A DNA stretch of 6,363 nucleotides, taken from Clostridiales bacterium (lineage in GTDB: Bacteria > Bacillota > Clostridia > Oscillospirales > CAG-272). A model generated the notes under the pieces. The model saw only the letters and a list, made by a program, of their open reading frames with translations, was not told the DNA's origin and searched no databases. Positions 1 to 6,363 of the stretch are shown here, piece after piece. Location of the stretch: contig JAGZAC010000099.1 in assembly GCA_018370615.1 (NCBI GenBank), positions 1 through 6,363 of the forward strand. Direction: 5' to 3'. Positions within the stretch are counted from its first letter, which is position 1. The number at the start of each line of letters is the position of its first letter. A program made the position numbers and the translations under genes.

Positions 1-1316
1 ATAATATCGGAATGGATTTTGGACACGCCGTTGACTTTGGCGCAGGCAATCACTGCCAGATTTGCCATGCGCACCGTACCCCCGGACAAAATTGCCATTT
101 CCGAAATCCGGTTCCAATCTCCGGGAAAATAGGACCACATTTCCTTACAGAAGCGTTCGTTCAGCTCCTGGAGGATGCGGTGGATACGGGGCAGACGCAG
201 TGCCAGCAGGTCCTCGTTCCAGGTTTCCAGAGCCTCCGGCAATACGGTATGATTGGTGTAGGTAACGGTGCGCTGTACCATATCCCAAGCTGCTTCCCAG
301 CTGAAGCTGTATTCATCCAGGAAAATCCGCATCAGCTCCGGAATGCACAGAGCGGGGTGGGTGTCGTTGATGTGAATGGCCACTTTTTCGCTGAAATTGT
401 CCAGGGTGCCGTATACGGCCATGTGATCCCGGATAATGCTCTGGCAGGATGCGGATACCAGAAAATACTGCTGGGTCAGCCGCAGCAGCTTGCCCTCGTA
501 GTGATTGTCGGAGGGGTAGAGCACCTTGCAGATAATCTCTGCGTTGACACTGGGCTCCAGGGCTCTGGAGTATTCTCCCTGGGAAAACAGACCCATGTTA
601 AAGTGGTCAAGGTCCCGGGCCCTCCACAAACGCAGCTGGCTTACCCCCTCGCTGTCTGCCCCACTGATCATCATATCATAGGGGACGGCTTCAATCTCCT
701 CACAGTTGTCGTAGACGATTTCCAGCCGCCTGTTTTCCCAAATCTCCCGAACCTTGCCGCCGAAGCGCACGCGAAACACCCGATCCGTCCGGGGCACCAG
801 CCACACGTCGCCCCCCGGCAGCCAATTGTCCGGCAGCTCTACCTGGATACCGTCTACAATTTTTTGCGAAAACAAGCCGTATTCATAGCAAATGGAAAAC
901 CCGGTAGCCGGATAGGCCAGCTCTGCCAGCGCATCCATAAAGCAGGCGGCCAGCCTGCCCAGACCCCCGTTTCCCAGTCCTGCGTCCGGCTCGCATTCGT
1001 ACAGTGCGTCCAGATCAAACCCGATGGAGGCCAGTGCCTGTCGGTATGCTTCCGTGAGCCCCAGATTTGCCAGATTGGTTTTCAGAGATCTGCCTACAAG
1101 AAATTCCATAGACAGATAGTATACTTTTTTCGCGCCCTGCCGGCGGACCTTTTCCTTGAAGGCCTGCCGCTTTTCTGTGAGAAGATGCAGCACGGTGATT
1201 GCCGCGGCTTTGTATGCCTGTTCCGGGGTGGCTTCCGAGGGGGAGCAGCCAAAATAGCGGGACAGCTTTTTGATGATATCGTTTTTGACTTCTTCTGTAT
1301 TTGGGAGATTGTTCAT
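1..1316 (-). CDS. glgP: Glycogen/alpha-glucan phosphorylase, N-terminal 438 residues (3' end outside window)
   Basis: GlgP is a PLP-dependent cytoplasmic GT35 enzyme that removes glucose from the non-reducing ends of alpha-1,4 glucan, releasing glucose-1-phosphate. I translated this frame by hand: it starts at ATG 1316-1314 (MNNLPNTEEV) and stays open to base 1. Family motifs in order are LSMEFLVGR (68-76), GLGNGGLGRLAACFMDA (113-129), YEYGLF (144-149), VELPDNWLPGG (159-169), HINDTHPAL (315-323) and YTNHTVLPEALE (353-364). Phosphorylases are usually about 750-850 residues, so roughly half is visible; the C-terminal PLP-lysine region lies beyond the window. The gene begins 7 nt after the glgA stop, and its ribosome binding site sits in the last codons of glgA, so translation is probably coupled. 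It is the last gene visible. Loops around 141-151 differ slightly from E. coli (ICYEYG rather than IRYEYG), which I read as lineage variation. A maltodextrin phosphorylase role cannot be excluded from sequence, but the operon favours glycogen. Confidence 0.96.
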   Translation of the reverse strand, partial: MNNLPNTEEVKNDIIKKLSRYFGCSPSEATPEQAYKAAAITVLHLLTEKRQAFKEKVRRQGAKKVYYLSMEFLVGRSLKTNLANLGLTEAYRQALASIGFDLDALYECEPDAGLGNGGLGRLAACFMDALAELAYPATGFSICYEYGLFSQKIVDGIQVELPDNWLPGGDVWLVPRTDRVFRVRFGGKVREIWENRRLEIVYDNCEEIEAVPYDMMISGADSEGVSQLRLWRARDLDHFNMGLFSQGEYSRALEPSVNAEIICKVLYPSDNHYEGKLLRLTQQYFLVSASCQSIIRDHMAVYGTLDNFSEKVAIHINDTHPALCIPELMRIFLDEYSFSWEAAWDMVQRTVTYTNHTVLPEALETWNEDLLALRLPRIHRILQELNERFCKEMWSYFPGDWNRISEMAILSGGTVRMANLAVIACAKVNGVSKIHSDI

Positions 1317-1323
1317 AGGAATT

Positions 1324-2781
1324 TTATCCTTTCTTTGGTGCGCTTAGGCCATTGTATAGACGCATATATGCGCCGGCGGAGACCTTCCAGGAATAGTCCT
1401 GCTCCATCACCTGTACGGTCAGCCTGCGGTGCAGAGCCTCGTCTTTATATATTTCCAGTGCCTGCAAAATTCTTTCGTACAGTGCATCTGTATCGTATGC
1501 CATAAAGGTAAGCCCGCTGCCCTGCACCTTTCCGTTTTCTATTTTGAAGGGATGAATAGAATCTGACAGCCCGCCCGTCTCCCGGACGATCGGGATGGCG
1601 CCGTAGCGGCAGGCGATCATCTGGGACAGTCCGCAGGGCTCGCTGGCAGAGGGCATCAGGAAAAAGTCAGATGCGGCGTAAATCCGTTTGGATAGGTCTC
1701 TGTCATATTTTATGAGGGCACGCATTTTTTCGGGAAAGGTATCTTCTAAAGCGTGGAAGAAGGCCTCATATACCTCATCTCCTGTTCCCAGGAGAACCAA
1801 CTGGGCCTCCTCCTCTTGCAGCAGCCGCTTTGCGGCTGTACAGATAAGCTCTGTTCCCTTATGTCCCACCAATCGGGAAATCACAGAAAAAACCGGAATA
1901 TCTTCCCGCTGGGGCAGATTCAATTCCTGCTGCAGGGATATCTTATTTGCTTTTTTATATATAGCTGTGTCTTTGGTATATGGTTTTGCAATTGCAGCAT
2001 CGGCGGCTGGATTATAGTAGGTATCATCAATGCCGTTGAGGATTCCCGACAGCTTTTCTGCGTGGGCGCGCAGCACGCTGTCCAGGCCGCGGCCCAGGGC
2101 GGGGGTTTGAATTTCTTTTGCATACGTGGGACTTACAGTGGTGATCTGATCTGCCAGGATAACGGCGCCCTGCATCAGATTGATGTCGTCTCTCCATCCG
2201 AGAATTTTTCTGTGGGCGGCGGAGAGGGCGAAGACGTCCTCCAGCATGTAAGTCGGAAACTGTCCCTGATATTCAATATTATGGATCGTAAAAACTGTTT
2301 TTATCCTGGCATACCCCTGTCGGTCACCGTACAAAAGGTTTTTATATATGACAGAGAGGGCGCCCTGCCAGTCGTGGGCATGAAGAATATCCGGGAAAAA
2401 CCCGATATGCGCCAGCATGTCCAGCACCGCCATGGAAAAAAAGGCGTAGCGTTCTCCGTCGTCCGGATATCCGTAGATATTTTGCCGGCCGAAATAGTAT
2501 TCGTTGTCGATAAAATAGTAAACAATTCCATCCCTGCGCAGGCTGTAAAGACCGCAGTACTGCCGCCTCCAGGAAAGACGGACAGTAAAAACGGCTTCTT
2601 TGGTAAAAGACTGCCGCAGGGATGGGGGAATGCATTCGTACAGAGGGAGGACCACCCGGATGTCCGCCGCCGGTCCATATGCATCCCGGAGCGCTCTGGG
2701 CAAACTGCCGATAACGTCTCCCAGTCCGCCTGTGGCGGCAAAGGGCATACATTCCGACGCTGCAAACAATATCTTCATCAT
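1324..2781 (-). CDS. glgA: Glycogen synthase (ADP-glucose:alpha-1,4-glucan glucosyltransferase)
   Basis: GlgA is a cytoplasmic GT5 retaining glucosyltransferase that extends alpha-1,4 glucan from ADP-glucose. The product is 485 residues from this start, against 477 in E. coli, so it is full length. The N-terminal Rossmann domain carries the TGGLGDV loop (17-23), HAHDWQG (134-140) and HNIEYQGQF (167-175). The C-terminal domain carries NGIDDTYYNP (249-258), SRLVGHKG (302-309, with the phosphate-binding Arg303 and Lys308), SEPCGLSQM (380-388; Glu381 matches E. coli Glu377) and ETGGLSD (401-407). The first loop normally reads KTGGL, but here the lysine is Ala16 (see findings). Three ATGs lie close together at 2787, 2781 and 2778. 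I chose 2781 because AAGGA at 2795-2791 is 9 nt from it but only 3 nt from 2787. The next gene, glgP, follows after 7 nt. The assignment is secure; the start is uncertain by a few residues. Confidence 0.96.
   Translation of the reverse strand: MMKILFAASECMPFAATGGLGDVIGSLPRALRDAYGPAADIRVVLPLYECIPPSLRQSFTKEAVFTVRLSWRRQYCGLYSLRRDGIVYYFIDNEYYFGRQNIYGYPDDGERYAFFSMAVLDMLAHIGFFPDILHAHDWQGALSVIYKNLLYGDRQGYARIKTVFTIHNIEYQGQFPTYMLEDVFALSAAHRKILGWRDDINLMQGAVILADQITTVSPTYAKEIQTPALGRGLDSVLRAHAEKLSGILNGIDDTYYNPAADAAIAKPYTKDTAIYKKANKISLQQELNLPQREDIPVFSVISRLVGHKGTELICTAAKRLLQEEEAQLVLLGTGDEVYEAFFHALEDTFPEKMRALIKYDRDLSKRIYAASDFFLMPSASEPCGLSQMIACRYGAIPIVRETGGLSDSIHPFKIENGKVQGSGLTFMAYDTDALYERILQALEIYKDEALHRRLTVQVMEQDYSWKVSAGAYMRLYNGLSAPKKG
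1327..1334 (-). promoter_or_regulatory. Shine-Dalgarno site of glgP inside the glgA 3' end
   Basis: On the minus strand this reads AGAAAGGA, directly before the glgA TAA (1326-1324). The purine core ends 10 nt from the glgP ATG at 1316. It lies entirely within the last codons of glgA, so ribosomes finishing glgA reach it, supporting coupled expression of synthase and phosphorylase. Confidence 0.6.
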
Positions 2782-2787
2782 ATACAT

Positions 2788-2795
2788 CTTTCCTT
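2788..2795 (-). promoter_or_regulatory. Shine-Dalgarno site of glgA, overlapping the glgD stop codon
   Basis: On the minus strand this reads AAGGAAAG, and its first two bases belong to the glgD stop TAA (2796-2794). The AAGGA core is 3 nt from the ATG at 2787, 9 nt from the ATG at 2781 and 12 nt from the ATG at 2778. The spacing favours 2781. The overlap with the stop codon is what translational coupling of GlgD and GlgA would look like. Confidence 0.7.
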
Positions 2796-3930
2796 AAAGC
2801 ATTTTACCCTTGCCGATATAAAACGGAAGGGATTCGTGTCCGGACAGGGTGCGGGCATCTCGAATTACCACGTTTTTGTCGGCGATAACACAGTTGAGTG
2901 TGACGTCTTCCCCCGTGAAGCTGTCCTGAAGCAAAATAGAATTTTTGACGACTGTCCCCCGGCGCACCTGCACGCCGCGAAAAAGAATCGAGTTGACCAC
3001 CGTGCCGTCGATGCGGCAGCCATCTGCAATCAGTGCGTTGGCAATCACCGCGCTGTCCCCATATCGGGTGGGCGGAGAATTGCGTACCTTTGTGTAAATC
3101 GGACGGTCCTTTGCACCAAAAAGGGCATTTCGTGTTTCGGCACGCAGCAGAGCCAGGTTTGCCTGGAAATAGTGGGTAAGTCCGTCGATTTTTGCATAGT
3201 AGCCATCGTGCCGGTAAATTCGGATTCGGGCGCTGCCCATGGCGTAGGAAAGAGCCTGTCGGTAAAAGGACGTATAGCCGTGGGCAAGGGCGCTGAGCAG
3301 CAGCGTCAGGAGAAAGCTTTTGGAAAACACCATGATATTGGTGCTCACATCGTACTGCCCCCGCAGCAGCCGGGTATGCTCCACAAATTCTGTCACATTT
3401 CCGTCCTCGTCTGCATAAACGATGGAATTCCCACCGGTTCCTGCTGCTTCGCCCAGGTGCATCTCTTTTGTGACAATGGTGAGGTCTGCCCCGTCCTGCT
3501 CATGCTCCTGCAGTACTGCGGACAGGTTGATATTGCAGACCGCATCACAGTCGGACAGGACGATGGCGTTTTCGGTGCAGCTTTTGATAAACTCCATCAC
3601 GCCCATCAGCGCCTCCAGACGAGTGGTGTACAGCTTCCCTGCCCGGGGATTTTCATAGGCGGTGACGAAGGGCGGAAGAATAATCACACCGCCGCCTCGG
3701 CGGGCCAGATCCCAGTCCTTTCCGGTGCCGATATGATCCATGAGAGAGCGATAGTTGTTGTGGGTCACGATGCCCACCTTGGTGATTCCCGAGTTTACCA
3801 TGTTGGACAGAGCGAAATCCACCATCCGGTATCTCCCTCCGAAGGGAAGAGAGGCCATGGTGCGTGTTGCAGTCATCTGGGGAATGCTTTGGTCGTGTAT
3901 ATTGGAAAAAATCAGTCCTGCCGCTGTCAT
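2794..3930 (-). CDS. glgD: GlgD, regulatory-type paralogue of ADP-glucose pyrophosphorylase
   Basis: The 378-residue protein has the GlgC fold: an N-terminal nucleotidyltransferase domain (about 1-250, with PFGGRYRMVDFALSN at 29-43) and a C-terminal left-handed beta-helix (about 290-370, hexapeptide-like runs such as IADGCRIDGTVVNSILF). The pyrophosphorylase signature GGxGxRL is replaced by SNIHDQSIPQM (9-19). Aligned without gaps to the neighbouring GlgC, four catalytic positions are changed: Arg to Ser15, Lys to Met25, the metal-binding Asp to Cys128, and the sugar-phosphate Lys to His185. In Firmicutes GlgD is known to pair with GlgC and alter its activity while being little or not active alone; that role is inferred here. 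The start at ATG 3930 is the only reasonable one, as no in-frame ATG, GTG or TTG occurs in the 38-nt spacer. The stop TAA (2796-2794) overlaps the glgA ribosome binding site, implying coupled translation. Confidence 0.94.
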   Translation of the reverse strand: MTAAGLIFSNIHDQSIPQMTATRTMASLPFGGRYRMVDFALSNMVNSGITKVGIVTHNNYRSLMDHIGTGKDWDLARRGGGVIILPPFVTAYENPRAGKLYTTRLEALMGVMEFIKSCTENAIVLSDCDAVCNINLSAVLQEHEQDGADLTIVTKEMHLGEAAGTGGNSIVYADEDGNVTEFVEHTRLLRGQYDVSTNIMVFSKSFLLTLLLSALAHGYTSFYRQALSYAMGSARIRIYRHDGYYAKIDGLTHYFQANLALLRAETRNALFGAKDRPIYTKVRNSPPTRYGDSAVIANALIADGCRIDGTVVNSILFRGVQVRRGTVVKNSILLQDSFTGEDVTLNCVIADKNVVIRDARTLSGHESLPFYIGKGKML

Positions 3931-3942
3931 TTTGTAACCGTG

Positions 3943-3947
3943 CCTTT
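3943..3947 (-). promoter_or_regulatory. Weak, widely spaced Shine-Dalgarno candidate of glgD
   Basis: AAAGG on the minus strand lies 12 nt upstream of the glgD ATG (3930), further than the usual 5-9 nt. No better purine run occurs in the 38-nt glgC-glgD spacer and no alternative in-frame start exists, so initiation on glgD may be weaker than on glgC, where GGAG is spaced 5 nt from its ATG. That difference in strength is an inference from spacing alone. Confidence 0.4.
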
Positions 3948-3968
3948 CTGTATTTGTGTTGTCGTTTT

Positions 3969-5156
3969 TTATCGGGGATCGGGCAGCATAACGCCTGCCT
4001 CTACCATTTGTCCGCTGCCGATGGAAATTCCTTCTCCGATAACTGTCAAGGCGTTTCCCCCATTCTTGCTGCTGCCGATATTCGCGCCGGCACCAATGGA
4101 AACGGTTCTGTCCAGAATCGAGTATTCCACTTGGGCGTCTTCTTCGATTACCGTGCTGTCCATGACGACGGCGTCCCGTACCACGGCGCCGGGCATTACC
4201 CGCACGCTGGGGAAGAGAACGGAATTCTCCACTGTGCCGTAAATTTCACAGCCTTCCGTAATAATGGAGTTTTTGATTTTTGCACTGTCTCCGATAAATT
4301 GAGGCGGGAGGGGGTCGTGGCGGGTGAAAATTCGCCAGGTGTCATCATCCAAAGAGAAAACAGGCCGCTGCCCCAAGAGATCCATGTTCGCCTCCCAAAG
4401 GCTTGCGATGGTCCCTACGTCCTTCCAATACCCGTCGAACTGGAAGGCCATCATTTTTTCTCCTGCCTTCAGCATGGCGGGAATGATATTTTTTCCAAAG
4501 TCATTGTCGGAAGTGGGGTCGTTTGCATCGGCAATAAGATATTCGTACAGTTTTTTTCGATTGAATATATAAATCCCCATGGAGGCTTTGGTAGACTGAG
4601 GTTCCTTCGGCTTTTCCGCAAAGTCGGTGATGCGCTGTTCCCAATCTACAGTCATAATGCCGAAGCGGCTGGCCTCCTCTATAGGGACGTCAATGACGGC
4701 GATGGTGCAGTCCGCCTCCCGGTTTTTGTGGAACCGAAGCATTTTGGAATAGTCCATTTTATAAATGTGGTCTCCTGACAGCACCAGCACATACTCCGGG
4801 TCAAACTGGTCGATGAAGCGCATGTTTTGATAAATGGCGTGGGCAGTGCCCTTATACCAGTCTCTGGAATGCTGTCCCTGATAGGGCGGCAAAATTTTTA
4901 CGCCCCCATATGCCCGGTCCAAATCCCAGGGCAGACCATTGCCGATGTAATCGTTGAGTACAAGTGGCTGATATTGGGTGAGCACTCCTACGGTATCAAT
5001 GCCGGAATTGGTACAGTTGGACAGGGGGAAGTCGATAATTCGGTACTTGCCGCCGAAGGGAACGGCGGGCTTGGCGACCTGTTGGGTCAAAGCGTACAGT
5101 CTGCTGCCCTGCCCGCCGGCCAGGAGCATGGCGACACATTCTTTTTTCTTAAACAT
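3969..5156 (-). CDS. glgC: Glucose-1-phosphate adenylyltransferase (ADP-glucose pyrophosphorylase, catalytic subunit)
   Basis: GlgC makes ADP-glucose and pyrophosphate from ATP and glucose-1-phosphate, the committed and normally regulated step of glycogen synthesis. The protein is 395 residues. The nucleotidyltransferase domain shows AGGQGSRL (13-20), [19 protein letters not shown] (29-47), [12 protein letters not shown] (100-111), [11 protein letters not shown] (126-136), FAEKPKEP (179-186), SMGIYIF (192-198) and GYWKDVGT (242-249). With a constant 13-residue offset to E. coli, catalytic Asp142 is Asp129, Lys195 is Lys182, and the activation-loop residues Gln74 and Trp113 are Gln61 and Trp100. 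The E. coli fructose-1,6-bisphosphate residue Lys39 is Gln26. A left-handed beta-helix fills about 285-390, ending in [18 protein letters not shown]. The start ATG 5156 has GGAG at 5165-5162, 5 nt upstream. It lies 32 nt after glgB and 38 nt before glgD, its likely partner subunit. Confidence 0.97.
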   Translation of the reverse strand: MFKKKECVAMLLAGGQGSRLYALTQQVAKPAVPFGGKYRIIDFPLSNCTNSGIDTVGVLTQYQPLVLNDYIGNGLPWDLDRAYGGVKILPPYQGQHSRDWYKGTAHAIYQNMRFIDQFDPEYVLVLSGDHIYKMDYSKMLRFHKNREADCTIAVIDVPIEEASRFGIMTVDWEQRITDFAEKPKEPQSTKASMGIYIFNRKKLYEYLIADANDPTSDNDFGKNIIPAMLKAGEKMMAFQFDGYWKDVGTIASLWEANMDLLGQRPVFSLDDDTWRIFTRHDPLPPQFIGDSAKIKNSIITEGCEIYGTVENSVLFPSVRVMPGAVVRDAVVMDSTVIEEDAQVEYSILDRTVSIGAGANIGSSKNGGNALTVIGEGISIGSGQMVEAGVMLPDPR

Positions 5157-5188
5157 ACAAACTCCATTCTATTGCACTGTAGTTGAGA

Positions 5189-6363
5189 TTACTTGCCTTT
5201 TCTGCGCAGAAAGACGGCGCCGTATCCCGGCAGATGCAGGGTAAGGTATTGATGAAAGGCGCCCCAGGAGCCGTCGGCGGTCTCAAGTATTCCATTTTCT
5301 GTTCCGCTGCCGCCGTAGCAGGTACTGTCGGAAGTGAAAAATTCCTCATATTTTCCTTTTTGGGGCATCCCCACTGTAAAGTCCGGCCGGTCTACCGGTG
5401 TGAAGTTTAAAAGTACAATCACCTCTCTGCCGTTTTTGTCGATGCGGCGGTAAGAGAGAATACTCATATCCCGGTTGTCCGCGTCAATCCAGGTAAACCC
5501 CAGCCAGCAGTCGTCCTGTTCCCAGAAGGCGGGGGTTTCCAGATACAGGTGATTCAGCCGTGCGTTATACAGCTGCAGCTGTGCGTGCTTTTCATAATCC
5601 AGCAGAAACCACTCAATCTGCTCACGGTAATTCCATTCCTGGAACTGCCCGATTTCGCTGCCCATAAAGGTCAGCTTTTTTCCGGGCTGGGTCATCATAT
5701 ATGCCATAAACAGTCGGGCCTGAGCAAATTTTTCTTCATAGGTGCCGGGCATTTTATCCAGGAAGGATTTTTTGCCGTGCACCACTTCGTCATGGGAGAT
5801 GGGGAGAATAAAGCCCTCTGCATAGGCGTACATCATGGGAAAGGTGACTTTATCGTGGTTGTGTTTTCGAAAAAGGGGGTCTGTCTGGGCATAGCTTAGG
5901 GTATCGTTCATCCAACCCATGTTCCATTTCAGGGAAAAACCCAGGCCATTCCGGTCAAAGGTAGTCACGTCTGGCCAGGCAGTGGACTCTTCCGCGATCA
6001 TCATCACATCGGGAAAATAGGTAACCATGGCGGAATTGAGTTTCTGAAAAAAGGCAATGGCTTCCAGACAGCGGTTGTCCCCGTGGACGTTAGGGACCCA
6101 TTCTCCGTCTTTTTTGCCATAGTCCAGATAAAGCATGGAAGCAACGGCGTCTACACGCAGGCCGTCAATGTGATATTTAGACGCCCAAAATACCGCGTTG
6201 GAAACCAGGAAGGACTGCACCTCAGGCCGGCCCACGTCAAAACAGCGGGTGCCCCAGTCGGCTTGTTCCATACGGTCTTTTCCCTGATATTCGTACAGTG
6301 GGCCGCCGTCCAGTTCAAAAAGCCCCGCCTCATCTTTGGGAAAGTGGGCGGGCACCCAGTCCA
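5189..6363 (-). CDS. glgB: 1,4-alpha-glucan branching enzyme, C-terminal 390 residues (5' end outside window)
   Basis: GlgB is a GH13 enzyme that cuts alpha-1,4 chains and re-attaches them through alpha-1,6 bonds, giving branched glycogen. The frame is open through the window edge and begins within the conserved [10 protein letters not shown] motif, so the GTG at 6355 that could be taken as a start is an internal valine. In visible numbering (Asp1 at 6361-6359), [11 protein letters not shown] carries the nucleophile Asp71, MIAEEST the acid/base Glu124, and [12 protein letters not shown] the third carboxylate Asp191; these match E. coli Asp405, Glu458 and Asp526. [12 protein letters not shown] and [19 protein letters not shown] are also typical, followed by the beta-sandwich C-terminal domain ending in [14 protein letters not shown] and TAA. 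E. coli GlgB is 728 residues, so the N-terminal CBM48 and the first half of the barrel lie outside. It is the first visible gene of the operon; the promoter is presumably upstream of it. Confidence 0.97.
   Translation of the reverse strand, partial: DWVPAHFPKDEAGLFELDGGPLYEYQGKDRMEQADWGTRCFDVGRPEVQSFLVSNAVFWASKYHIDGLRVDAVASMLYLDYGKKDGEWVPNVHGDNRCLEAIAFFQKLNSAMVTYFPDVMMIAEESTAWPDVTTFDRNGLGFSLKWNMGWMNDTLSYAQTDPLFRKHNHDKVTFPMMYAYAEGFILPISHDEVVHGKKSFLDKMPGTYEEKFAQARLFMAYMMTQPGKKLTFMGSEIGQFQEWNYREQIEWFLLDYEKHAQLQLYNARLNHLYLETPAFWEQDDCWLGFTWIDADNRDMSILSYRRIDKNGREVIVLLNFTPVDRPDFTVGMPQKGKYEEFFTSDSTCYGGSGTENGILETADGSWGAFHQYLTLHLPGYGAVFLRRKGK

Noticed and set aside
12..1505. 497-codon plus-strand open frame opposite glgP
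   Set aside because: It is the exact-register antisense of glgP, which matches phosphorylase motifs along its whole visible length. The plus-strand product resembles no family I know.
1953..1967. A/T-rich run inside glgA that could look like a promoter or terminator tail
   Set aside because: It lies in the coding sequence of a variable, lysine- and tyrosine-containing stretch of GlgA. It has no adjacent hairpin and no downstream gene start that it could serve.
3931..3968. Possible internal promoter or terminator between glgC and glgD
   Set aside because: The 38-nt spacer is A-rich on the coding strand but has no inverted repeat and no convincing -35/-10 pair with room for a leader. The 32-nt glgB-glgC spacer (5157-5188) likewise shows nothing.
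1753..4242. 829-codon plus-strand open frame opposite glgA, glgD and part of glgC
   Set aside because: It lies in exact antisense register to glgA and glgD, whose codon choice accounts for the missing stops. The translation has no recognisable domain, is rich in Cys, His and Gly as antisense frames tend to be, and crosses three well-supported genes.
3864..4778. 304-codon plus-strand open frame opposite glgC
   Set aside because: It is in antisense register to glgC, with no domain and no plausible context. It arises from the same codon bias.
6353..6355. GTG as the start codon of glgB
   Set aside because: The frame continues upstream with Asp-Trp to the window edge, completing the conserved [10 protein letters not shown] motif of branching enzymes. 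The GTG is an internal valine and the gene is cut by the window, not by biology.

Overview
The window holds one block of five closely spaced genes, all on the minus strand. Read in the direction of transcription (high to low coordinates) they are glgB (its 5' part lies outside the window), glgC, glgD, glgA and glgP (its 3' part lies outside). This is the bacterial glycogen operon in the order known from Bacillus subtilis (glgBCDAP). The separate glgD gene, a catalytically degenerate paralogue of glgC, points to a Firmicute. The GlgC and GlgD sequence style and the roughly half G+C, strongly biased codon use suggest a gut-type Clostridia member such as Oscillospiraceae/Ruminococcaceae. That placement is an inference; no rRNA or taxon marker is present.

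Layout: 6363-5189 is the C-terminal 390 residues of the 1,4-alpha-glucan branching enzyme. After 32 nt comes glgC (5156-3969), ADP-glucose pyrophosphorylase. After 38 nt comes glgD (3930-2794), its regulatory-type paralogue. After 6-12 nt comes glgA (2781-1324, or from 2787), glycogen synthase. After 7 nt comes glgP (1316-1), the N-terminal 438 residues of glycogen phosphorylase. No spacer shows a terminator hairpin or an obvious promoter, so a single transcript starting upstream of the window (above 6363) is the simplest reading. There are no RNA genes, mobile elements, CRISPR arrays or long repeats, and no gene-free stretch over 40 bases.

How the genes work together: GlgC, probably complexed with GlgD, makes ADP-glucose from glucose-1-phosphate and ATP. 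GlgA adds the glucose to alpha-1,4 chains and GlgB introduces alpha-1,6 branches. GlgP removes glucose from chain ends as glucose-1-phosphate. Synthesis and breakdown are therefore co-transcribed, and control is probably largely allosteric.

I found no previously undescribed system. The points worth a second look are modest: a lysine-to-alanine change in the ADP-glucose motif of GlgA, loss of four catalytic positions in GlgD, loss of the E. coli-type activator lysine in GlgC, a start-codon choice in glgA, and unusually long antisense open frames that are explained by codon bias.
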